From the NCBI RefSeq assembly GCF_027891095.1, contig NZ_JAQIIO010000006.1:1-64000 (forward strand): a stretch of DNA of 64,000 nt, written 5' to 3'. The stretch comes from Aliiroseovarius salicola. GTDB taxonomy: Bacteria; Pseudomonadota; Alphaproteobacteria; Rhodobacterales; Rhodobacteraceae. This document shows, piece by piece, positions 18,847 to 26,113 of this stretch; position 1 is the first letter of the stretch, and each line of letters opens with the position of its first letter. The notes under the pieces are model-generated. The model saw only the letters and a program-made list of their open reading frames with translations, ran no database searches and had not been told where the DNA came from. The position numbers and the translations under genes were made by a program.

Positions 18847-18937
18847 GTCAGTGTCCTTTGAAAAAGCGGGTGGAGCCCTGCTGTAGCCCCACCCAGTTCA
18901 GGGACGCCTGGCCCACCACTGGACCAAACATCGAGGT

Positions 18938-20101
18938 TTAAAAGGCTTTGCCGCGGGCTGAGACGGGCCAGAGGGTTTCAACTTTGCCGTCGCGCACGCC
19001 GACATACCAGTCATGCACATTTGCGGTCGGGTCACAGTGTCCCGGTACGAGACGCAGCTTGTCATTCACTTTCAGTGCGCCGTTCGGATCGGAAATCACA
19101 CCATGCTCATCGGAGCATTTGATATATTCCACGTCATCGCGGCCATAGACGAAGGGCAGGCCGCTATCGATCGACTGGGCTTTCAGGCCCGCATCACAGA
19201 TGGCCTTGTCAGCTTTTGTGTGACTCATCACCGAGGTCAGAATGAAGAACGCGTTTTCCCATTCGCCCTGATCGATCCGCTTGCCGTCCTTGTCGAGGAT
19301 CCGGCCGTAATCGGCATCCATGAAGGCGTAGGATCCGCATTGCAGCTCGTTATACACACCCGAGTTTGACTCGAAGTAGTAGGACCCGGTGCCGCCGCCC
19401 GACACGAGCTCGCACTCGATGCCCTCGGCCTTAAGCCCGTCAACGGCGTCTTTCACCATGGCAATCGCGATATCGAGTTTTTCTTTACGCGCCTCATAGG
19501 TGTCGAGGTGCTGCATCGCACCCTGATAGGCCTGAATGCCGGAGAATTTCAGGTTGTCAGCAGCTTCGATAGCCTTAGCAATCTCGATCACGGCTTCAGT
19601 CGAATTCACACCGCAACGGCCTGCGCCGCAGTCGATTTCGATGAAGGTTTCCAGCTCGGTGCCGTGTTTCTGGGCGGCGGCCGACAGGTCAGCCACATTG
19701 TCCAGATCATCGACACACACGATGATGCGGCTGCCCAATTTCGGCAGCTGCGCCAGACGGTCAACTTTCAGCGGGTCGCGCACCTGGTTTGACACCAGTA
19801 CATCCTTGATGCCGCCACGCACAAAGACTTCGGCTTCCGAGACTTTCTGACAGCAGACACCAACCGCGCCGCCCAGCTCTTCCTGCAACTTGGCCACATC
19901 CACCGATTTGTGCATCTTGCCATGTACCCGGTGACGCATCCCATGCGCCTTGGCGTAGTCGCCCATCTTTTTGATATTGCGTTCCAGCGCATCCAGATCC
20001 AGCACCAGTGCAGGGGTCTGGATATCCGCCTCATCCATGCCGGGCAGGGCAGGGACGTCGAAGCCAACCACGAGGTCATTAATATTTGTCACAGCGTTCA
20101 T
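18938..20101 (-). CDS. bhcC: Beta-hydroxyaspartate aldolase BhcC
   Basis: A 387-residue PLP enzyme of the D-threonine aldolase-like (alanine racemase-fold) family. It condenses glycine and glyoxylate to (2R,3S)-beta-hydroxyaspartate. The N-terminal TIM-barrel domain has the lysine region HGKMHKSVDVA (about residues 60-70), and GCGAGRCGVN-type and SGGGTGSYYF phosphate-binding segments follow. A C-terminal domain carries PGHCDPTANVHDWY, the His/Cys pair of the metal site in this family. A generic annotation would be D-threonine aldolase or 3-hydroxy-D-aspartate aldolase. The bhc context decides the role. Confidence 0.93.
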   Translation of the reverse strand: MNAVTNINDLVVGFDVPALPGMDEADIQTPALVLDLDALERNIKKMGDYAKAHGMRHRVHGKMHKSVDVAKLQEELGGAVGVCCQKVSEAEVFVRGGIKDVLVSNQVRDPLKVDRLAQLPKLGSRIIVCVDDLDNVADLSAAAQKHGTELETFIEIDCGAGRCGVNSTEAVIEIAKAIEAADNLKFSGIQAYQGAMQHLDTYEARKEKLDIAIAMVKDAVDGLKAEGIECELVSGGGTGSYYFESNSGVYNELQCGSYAFMDADYGRILDKDGKRIDQGEWENAFFILTSVMSHTKADKAICDAGLKAQSIDSGLPFVYGRDDVEYIKCSDEHGVISDPNGALKVNDKLRLVPGHCDPTANVHDWYVGVRDGKVETLWPVSARGKAF

Positions 20102-20113
20102 GTATCTAATCCT

Positions 20114-21064
20114 TCACAGGGTCCAGGGCAGGCGGTCGAGATCGACATTGCCGCCGGTGATGATGATGCCCACGCGTTTGCCTTTGAACGCGTCAGGGTT
20201 TTTCAGGATGGTGGCGAGAGGCACGGCGCTTGACGGTTCCATGACAACGCGCAGGTGCTTCCAGATCAGTTTCATCGCGTCGATGATTTCCGGATCGGAC
20301 GCGGTGTAGATCTCGCTCACATGGTTCGAGACGAAATGCCAGGTCAGATCCTTCAGCGGCACCAGCAGCCCGTCAGCGATGGTTTTCGGCGCATCATCGG
20401 CAATGATGTAACCGGCCTTGAAACTGCGATAGGCGTCGTCGGCTTGCTCCGGTTCCGCCGCAATCACTTGCGTTTCCGGTGCGAGGTTCGACAGGGTCAG
20501 GCAGGTGCCGGAGATCATCCCGCCGCCACCGATTGGCGCGACAACCGCGTCCAGACCATCGGTCTGTTCGATGAACTCGCGTGCGCAAGTACCCTGACCG
20601 GCAATCACGCGATGGTCATTATAGGGGTGCACGAAATCGCCACCGGTTTCCGCCTGCACCTTGGCAAAAGTTTCCTCGCGCGAGGTGGTCGAAGGCTCAC
20701 ATTCGGTGATCTTCCCACCATAGCGGCGCACCGTGTCTTTCTTGGCTTGCGGCGCGGTGCGCGGCATGACCACGTTGCAAGGAATACCGCGTTTCATGGC
20801 CGCGTAACTCAGGCAGGACGCGTGGTTGCCGGATGAGTGCGTTGCCACACCCTTGGACGCCTGATCGTCATCCAGACCAAACACCGCATTGGAGGCGCCG
20901 CGGACCTTGAAGGCCCCCGGCTCCTGAAAGTTTTCGCATTTGAAGAACAGCTCTGCGCCGGTCAGCTCATTGAGGTAATCCGAGGTCCGAACCGGGGTGC
21001 GGCGAATATAAGGCTGGATGCGCTCATGGGCCGCCAGCATGTCCTCAAAGGTGGGGATATACAT
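20114..21064 (-). CDS. bhcB: Beta-hydroxyaspartate dehydratase BhcB
   Basis: A 316-residue fold-type II PLP enzyme (threonine dehydratase / serine racemase family) that dehydrates beta-hydroxyaspartate to iminosuccinate. The PLP lysine is in EPGAFKVRGAS, the phosphate loop is PIGGGGMISGT, and THSSGNHASCLSY is the substrate loop. Two in-frame starts exist: 21079, overlapping the bhcA stop as TAATG, and 21064. The latter is preferred because AAGGA lies seven bases upstream. It is the second gene of the bhcABCD run. Confidence 0.93.
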   Translation of the reverse strand: MYIPTFEDMLAAHERIQPYIRRTPVRTSDYLNELTGAELFFKCENFQEPGAFKVRGASNAVFGLDDDQASKGVATHSSGNHASCLSYAAMKRGIPCNVVMPRTAPQAKKDTVRRYGGKITECEPSTTSREETFAKVQAETGGDFVHPYNDHRVIAGQGTCAREFIEQTDGLDAVVAPIGGGGMISGTCLTLSNLAPETQVIAAEPEQADDAYRSFKAGYIIADDAPKTIADGLLVPLKDLTWHFVSNHVSEIYTASDPEIIDAMKLIWKHLRVVMEPSSAVPLATILKNPDAFKGKRVGIIITGGNVDLDRLPWTL

Positions 21065-21078
21065 TGGCAAATCCTTCA

Positions 21079-22269
21079 TTATGCAGCCGCTTTTTGGGCG
21101 GCAACGGTATGCCCGCGATAGTATTCCTGTGCGGCGGCGACACCTGAGCCCAGCTTGATATCAAGGCCCAGATCGACCATGCACATCTCGGCGGTTGCGA
21201 TGCCCGACAGGGCCATCACGTCGGTCAGGCTGCCCAGATGGCCGATGCGGAACACCTTGCCAGCGACCTCACCAAGACCCACACCAAAGGCCACCCCATA
21301 TTTGTCAGCCGCATGGGTTACGATGTCCGTGGCGTTGAAGCCTTCCGGGGTGCGAATGGCGCTGACCGTATCGGAATAGACGTCCGGCGAGGTGGCGCAA
21401 AGCTCCAGACCCCAGGCACCAACAGCAGAGCGCACGCCTTCTGCAATGCGGGTGTGGCGGGCAAAGACGTTCTCCAGACCTTCATCCAAGAGCATCTTGC
21501 AGGCTTCATTGAGGCCGTTCATCAAACCCACGGCAGGGGTGTAGGGATAGGCGTTGTTGGCATAGCCTTTCGCCATGTCATGCACGTCAAAGAAGGTGCG
21601 TGGCAGGGTGCCGGTTTTAGTGGCGTCCATCGCCTTCGGGCTGAAGCCGACGATGGCCAGACCCGCGGTCAGCATGAAACCTTTCTGCGAGCCGGTCACG
21701 GCAACATCCACTCCCCATTCATCCATGCGGAAATCCATCGAGGCGATTGAGCTCACACCATCGACAAACAGAAGGGCCGGGTGGCCAGCCGCATCCAGTG
21801 CGCGACGCACGGCGGCGATATCCGATTTTACACCGGTAGCGGTTTCATTGTGGGTGGCCAGAACTGCTTTGATCTCATGGCCCTTGTCAGCGATCAGGAT
21901 CTCTTCGTAGCGATCCGCTGGCAGGCCATCCCCCCAAGGGGTTTCAACGATTTGAACATCCAACCCGTGACGCTGGCACATGTCGATCCAGCGATGTGAG
22001 AACATGCCGTTGCGGGCTGCCAGGATCTTGTCACCAGCCGACAGCATGTTGGTCAGCGCGGTTTCCCAGCCGCCGGTTCCGCTTGACGGAAAGATGAAAA
22101 CCTCGGCCGTGTCGCTTTTCAGGACCTTCTTCACGCCCTCGCGCGCAGGATGTAGGATCTGACCAAACAGCGGTGAACGGTGGTCGATGGTCGGCATGTC
22201 CGAAGCCTTACGTAGGCTTTCGGGGATATTGGTCGGGCCCGGAATGAAAACGGGGTTTTGAAAACTCAT
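21079..22269 (-). CDS. bhcA: Aspartate-glyoxylate aminotransferase BhcA
   Basis: A 396-residue class V PLP aminotransferase of the alanine/serine-glyoxylate type. In the cycle it transfers the amino group of aspartate to glyoxylate, giving glycine and oxaloacetate. N-terminal FIPGPTNIPESLRKA, the central SSGTGGWETAL cofactor loop and the PLP lysine in TGSQKGFM are visible. It is the first gene of the bhcABCD operon and divergent from bhcR. Substrate supply is plausible on site: AllA, encoded in the same island, generates glyoxylate. Confidence 0.94.
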   Translation of the reverse strand: MSFQNPVFIPGPTNIPESLRKASDMPTIDHRSPLFGQILHPAREGVKKVLKSDTAEVFIFPSSGTGGWETALTNMLSAGDKILAARNGMFSHRWIDMCQRHGLDVQIVETPWGDGLPADRYEEILIADKGHEIKAVLATHNETATGVKSDIAAVRRALDAAGHPALLFVDGVSSIASMDFRMDEWGVDVAVTGSQKGFMLTAGLAIVGFSPKAMDATKTGTLPRTFFDVHDMAKGYANNAYPYTPAVGLMNGLNEACKMLLDEGLENVFARHTRIAEGVRSAVGAWGLELCATSPDVYSDTVSAIRTPEGFNATDIVTHAADKYGVAFGVGLGEVAGKVFRIGHLGSLTDVMALSGIATAEMCMVDLGLDIKLGSGVAAAQEYYRGHTVAAQKAAA

Positions 22270-22330
22270 GGGGGTCTCCTTCGGTCGTTCTCTTCACTTT
22301 AGGGATCGAATGGAGGGCGGGATATTTTTT

Positions 22331-22419
22331 TGAAATTGTTTTTCATTTTTACTGTTGAGGAAAAATGTGAACCTTGTCAGCTAGTTATATTTTTCATATT
22401 GTGAATTTACTTTTCATAT
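22331..22419. promoter_or_regulatory. AT-rich operator region between bhcA and bhcR
   Basis: The palindrome TGAAA-TTGTT-TTTCA (22331-22345) resembles the IclR-family TGGAAA-N3-TTTCCA operator type. A second palindrome TTCA-TATTG-TGAA lies at 22393-22405. The motif TTTTCAT recurs near 22340, 22391 and 22411, the last two 20-21 bp apart (two helical turns). These are the best candidates for BhcR binding sites. Assignment to BhcR is inference from position and family. Confidence 0.55.
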
Positions 22420-22436
22420 AAAAACGGAGAGTTTTT

Positions 22437-23282
22437 ATGGATAATCAAGAAAGTGGTGCTGAAAGCCCCCGAAAAGCCCGCGGACGGCCACGCGATTGGC
22501 ACGACAAAACCGCACAGAACACGATCAAATCGCTGGATCGTGCGATGGAGGTGTTTGAGTATCTGAGTGAAGAGCAGGGCAAGCCCTTGTCGGTGATTGC
22601 GGACGAAATGGGGCAGTCTCCTGCCACGGTTTATCGCATCCTCGTCACGCTTGAGACGCGCGGACTGGTGGAATTTGATCGCACTGAGCAAGTTTGGTTC
22701 ATCGGTGCCCGGGCCTTTGTGATTGGTGCACGATTTCTCCGCCGCACCAGCCTTGTTGATCGCGCAAGACCGATCATGCGCAGACTGATGGAAGCGACCG
22801 GTGAAACTGCCAATCTCGGCATCGAAAAAGAGGGATCGGTCCTGTTCCTGAGCCAGGTCGAAACCCACGCGAATATCCGCGCCTTTTTCCCACCCGGCAG
22901 CCTGTCACCAATGCATTCTTCGGGGATCGGCAAGGCGCTGTTGGCCTACATGGATGGCGACCGGTTGGACCGGGTTCTGAACGAGGCGTCGTTCGAGGCG
23001 TTCACGGATCAGACGATCACCACAGCAGAGGCGTTGCAACGGGATCTGGAAGAGATCAAGGCACGCGGTTATTCAATTGACAATGAAGAGAAAAATACCG
23101 GGATGCGGTGCATCGCGGCACCGGTTTTCGATCTGAACGGAGAGGCCGTTGCCGGGATTTCAGTCTCCGGTCCGACCAGTCGTGTAAGCCTTGAGGAAAC
23201 CGACAGGGTCAGCCTTGATGTGATCAAGGCTGCACAGCATTTGACAGAAGCGATTGGCGGGACAGTGCCCGCCCCCGCGTAA
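22437..23282 (+). CDS. bhcR: IclR-family regulator BhcR
   Basis: A 281-residue IclR-type regulator with a short basic N-terminal extension. A winged HTH (about residues 34-95, with SVIADEMGQSPATVYRIL) precedes the GAF-like effector domain carrying the conserved HSSGIGKALLAYMD segment. In P. denitrificans the equivalent protein regulates the bhc operon and responds to glyoxylate. Here it is divergent from bhcA, with a GGAGAG ribosome binding site at 22426-22431. Its stop is three bases from the allE stop on the opposite strand, so the two genes abut tail-to-tail with no room for a terminator. Confidence 0.92.
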   Translation: MDNQESGAESPRKARGRPRDWHDKTAQNTIKSLDRAMEVFEYLSEEQGKPLSVIADEMGQSPATVYRILVTLETRGLVEFDRTEQVWFIGARAFVIGARFLRRTSLVDRARPIMRRLMEATGETANLGIEKEGSVLFLSQVETHANIRAFFPPGSLSPMHSSGIGKALLAYMDGDRLDRVLNEASFEAFTDQTITTAEALQRDLEEIKARGYSIDNEEKNTGMRCIAAPVFDLNGEAVAGISVSGPTSRVSLEETDRVSLDVIKAAQHLTEAIGGTVPAPA

Positions 23283-23285
23283 GGA

Positions 23286-24119
23286 TCAGCGGTTGCCGCC
23301 AACCCGCAAAGGCATGTGGCGGTTCACATCCTTGTAAAGCAAGTACCTGAAGGGACCAGGCCCCCCGGCGTAACAGGCCTGCGGGCAGAAGGCGCGCAGC
23401 CACATATAATCCCCGGCCTCGACCTCAACCCAATCCTGATTGAGGCGATAGGCGGCTTTGCCTTCTAGAACGTAAAGCCCGTGTTCCATCACATGGGTTT
23501 CCAGAAACGGGATTACGCCACCGGGTTTGAACGTCACGATGGTGACATGCATGTCGTGGCGCAGGTCATCCTGCTCCACAAAACGTGTGGTGCCCCAATG
23601 TTCATTGGTTCCGGGCATCCAGGTGGGTTCGATGTCACGTTCATTGATCACAAACGCCTCAGGGGCAGGGAGGCCGTCGACCGCATCATAAGCTTTGCGG
23701 ATCCAGTGGAACCGCGCGGCAACCTCACCGGTGTTCTTCAGGCTCCAGTCACAGCCAGCGGGCAAATAGGCATATCCGCCTTCTTCCATGTCATGAGTTA
23801 TGCCCTCAATGGTCAGCTGGATGCCACCTTCAACCACAAAAATCACCGCCTCGGCTTCGGGGTCCAGTTCAGGGCGGGTGCTTCCGCCGCCCGAGGATAC
23901 CTCGGCGATATAATGCGAGAACGTTTCGGCAAAGCCTGTCATCGGACGGGCGATCACCCAAAAGCGCGCGTGATCCCAAAACGGGAGGAACGAGGTTACG
24001 ATGTCGCGCATTGTCCCTTTTGGAAGAACGGCATAGGCCTCGGTGAAGACTGCGCGATCCGTCAGAAGCTGGGTCTGGTCTGGATGACCACCTTGCGGGG
24101 CATAATATGTATTGCTCAT
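23286..24119 (-). CDS. allE: (S)-ureidoglycine aminohydrolase AllE (double cupin)
   Basis: A 277-residue bicupin enzyme that hydrolyses (S)-ureidoglycine to (S)-ureidoglycolate and ammonia, the step just before AllA. N-terminal YYAPQGGHP, cupin-1 around VVEGGIQLTIEG, and cupin-2 with the metal ligands of FLETHVMEHGLYVLEG are visible. The ATG at 24119 is chosen over upstream in-frame codons because AGGAG precedes it at five bases. It stands apart from puuE-allA and abuts bhcR, which physically ties ureide degradation to the glyoxylate-consuming cycle. Confidence 0.92.
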   Translation of the reverse strand: MSNTYYAPQGGHPDQTQLLTDRAVFTEAYAVLPKGTMRDIVTSFLPFWDHARFWVIARPMTGFAETFSHYIAEVSSGGGSTRPELDPEAEAVIFVVEGGIQLTIEGITHDMEEGGYAYLPAGCDWSLKNTGEVAARFHWIRKAYDAVDGLPAPEAFVINERDIEPTWMPGTNEHWGTTRFVEQDDLRHDMHVTIVTFKPGGVIPFLETHVMEHGLYVLEGKAAYRLNQDWVEVEAGDYMWLRAFCPQACYAGGPGPFRYLLYKDVNRHMPLRVGGNR

Positions 24120-24263
24120 GAAAGCTCCTGAAACCGAATGTGATTTCAAGACTATGCGCTGTAGTGATGGGGCCGACCACCCGCAAAGCGACGACAGCAC
24201 TTTTCGAAACTTTTTGAAAGTAGATCGAACTCTTTCCGATCAACATGAAATTCGGATGCGAGG

Positions 24264-25004
24264 TTATTGCCGATATCGCTGCACAAATGCCGACAGGATC
24301 TTTTCCGGAACAACAACATTGGCCGCGTGGCACATGTCGATTAAGGATTGGGCTTCTTCTGGTGGGAAATAGCCGTGGTGTTTATAAATACCGATCCGGG
24401 TTTCAAATCCGTGGGCGTCCGCTTCCGGATGAAACTGGGTAGCATAAACGTTCTGCCCATAACGGATCATCTGAAAAGGGCAGGTCTCTGACGATACAAG
24501 ATGGACGCACCCTTCCGGCAAGTGCTGCATCGCTTCCTTATGGCCGACAAATGCTTCAAATTCGCCTGGTAAACCCATGAGAAGAGGATCTGATTTACCT
24601 TCTGGGGTGAGCGTGCAAGGAGTCGCTTGCACCGGTTCCCCAAACTTCTCCTTAGAGATCGAACCCGGTTTCAGATGGTGGCCCAGGATCCCAATCCCGT
24701 AGCAGCAGCCCAGAAATGGCATGTCTCTCGCGGTGATTTCCGGCATGAGCGACAGACACTCTGTTTCAATCTTGGTTTCGATTGGTTTTTTTGCTTCCGG
24801 TGCGTCAGATACACACCCCGGTCCACCACCGACAATCACTCCGGAATAGGCGCCCAGATCCAGATTTTCTGGCAAATTATCCTGATCCAGCCTGATCCGG
24901 TGCACCTCGTCTCGAGTTAACCCACCTTTGGTAAGGATCGCCTGAAACTCATCGTCTGATGCATCGGTTTCCGGGCGAAGCTGCAAAATCAGGAATGGTT
25001 TCAT
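24264..25004 (-). CDS. Class-I glutamine amidotransferase, function unknown
   Basis: A 246-residue triad-type glutamine amidotransferase domain resembling stand-alone GMP-synthase-like GATases. The nucleophile is in the GCCYGIGIL segment, and the His/Glu pair is in QFHPEAD. No synthetase domain is attached, so it either acts with a partner or hydrolyses a glutamine or gamma-glutamyl substrate. It is upstream of allE on the same strand with a 144-bp gap. A link to purine nitrogen handling is possible but unproven. The start at 25004 is preferred over 25049 because it begins at the first beta-strand (MKPFLILQL). Confidence 0.82.
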   Translation of the reverse strand: MKPFLILQLRPETDASDDEFQAILTKGGLTRDEVHRIRLDQDNLPENLDLGAYSGVIVGGGPGCVSDAPEAKKPIETKIETECLSLMPEITARDMPFLGCCYGIGILGHHLKPGSISKEKFGEPVQATPCTLTPEGKSDPLLMGLPGEFEAFVGHKEAMQHLPEGCVHLVSSETCPFQMIRYGQNVYATQFHPEADAHGFETRIGIYKHHGYFPPEEAQSLIDMCHAANVVVPEKILSAFVQRYRQ

Positions 25005-25114
25005 CTGTATCTCTTTTAGTGAAGCGAAGAGCTTGAATTTGCGCGACATTGCCTGATCCTCTGGACAAGAGCAATGGCAGGGATTTGGATGTGGTGAATT
25101 TGGTGGTATGGCAA

Positions 25115-25144
25115 CAAAAAAGGCTCGCCAGATTGGGAGCCTTT
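25115..25144 (-). terminator. Terminator of the M15-like peptidase gene
   Basis: An 8-bp stem (AAAGGCTC / GAGCCTTT) with a 10-nt loop, followed on the minus strand by a run of six T. It lies 30 bp after the peptidase stop. Confidence 0.8.
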
Positions 25145-25174
25145 CCGATTGTCAGGGTCTGAGCAGAGGGCGGC

Positions 25175-25762
25175 TTACCGACCCCAGGTCCGAACGGTGC
25201 CGCAATCCATATGCACGAAGTTTGACCCGGAATACTTGCCAACGCCCCCCCCGCGACAGGCGGCGGCAGCCTTGAATATCTGATGCACGCTACGCGATTT
25301 CAGGCGCAGGTCAGCGGCCTGGCCTTTCATGTGAAGCGAGTTCTTGGCAACACCACGCGACTTGCGGCGGAGCATGGAGTTGGTTTGTGGCGAGCGATAG
25401 CCCGACAGCATCATGTAAGGTTCACGTACATCCATCAGGCCATGGGCGGCGGCCATGATGTCGATGGTGCGGGTGTCGATCTTGATCGCCTGATCCACAC
25501 GCCAGTCGCGCATGAAGTAGTTGATTTCTTTCAGGGCTTCTTTGATGTATTTGCCCTCGATCCAGTAAATCATGTTGATCGATTCACCGGTGCGACCAGA
25601 GTACATTGCGATGCGACGTACATCACCTCCGCCACGTAGAAATCCAGCAGCATTGGCATACATCGGAGCGGATGAAACAGCTGTCGCCGCGAATGCTCCG
25701 AGAAGCCCGCGGCGTGTCATAAGGGTAGAATTGCTTTGATTGCTCGAAAGCTCGTCCGTCAT
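25175..25762 (-). CDS. Tat-exported M15-like (DUF882/YcbK) peptidoglycan peptidase
   Basis: A 195-residue protein with a twin-arginine signal (MTRRGLLGAFAATAVSSA, Arg pair at about residues 17-18, cleavage near ANA). The DUF882 / M15A domain follows, related to YcbK and D-Ala-D-Ala carboxypeptidases. The segments SGYRSPQTN, SLHMKGQAADLRL and NFVHMDCG supply the His/Asp/His zinc site. It would cut peptide cross-links in the periplasm. The start at 25762 is placed to give a normal-length Tat leader; a longer frame reaches 26005 without good support. It is divergent from an L,D-transpeptidase gene, suggesting joint work on peptidoglycan. Confidence 0.88.
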   Translation of the reverse strand: MTDELSSNQSNSTLMTRRGLLGAFAATAVSSAPMYANAAGFLRGGGDVRRIAMYSGRTGESINMIYWIEGKYIKEALKEINYFMRDWRVDQAIKIDTRTIDIMAAAHGLMDVREPYMMLSGYRSPQTNSMLRRKSRGVAKNSLHMKGQAADLRLKSRSVHQIFKAAAACRGGGVGKYSGSNFVHMDCGTVRTWGR

Positions 25763-26113
25763 AGTCCTAGCGTGTCCCGTCGCTTGCCTGTCCTCCGCGC
25801 TTACGCTTTTCTGCCGAAACGCCGCGCGAACCATGTTGCTACCATTTTCCCCCTGGTGCGCCTGTTTTATGGCACAACTCGAATCGCAAACCAAGCGCTG
25901 TTTTTTGCCGTTTGACCATTTCAAGGCAAATAGGCAGAATTTTGCTGAAAACGATAAAAAACTGGTTAACCGTGACACAAACGCGCCAAAACTGGGCAAT
26001 TCCATTTGGGATGGATCAAATGCAATTCAGTTTTCGCTTTTGTGAATGGACAGGCCCGTCACGATCAACGAGTATTTATTGGTCTACTGAACATTGTAAT
26101 ACATGGGATTAAG
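25763..26113. other. Divergent intergenic region (351 bp), no gene seen
   Basis: The stretch between the Tat-exported peptidase and the L,D-transpeptidase holds no supported gene. It must carry two divergent promoters. Translational starts inside it on either strand lack clear ribosome binding sites. No strong repeat or hairpin was found. Confidence 0.6.

Noticed and set aside
17881-21064. Generic reading of the bhc genes as ornithine cyclodeaminase, D-threonine aldolase and threonine dehydratase
   Set aside because: The exact order with a class V aminotransferase and divergent IclR regulator matches the beta-hydroxyaspartate cycle cluster much better.
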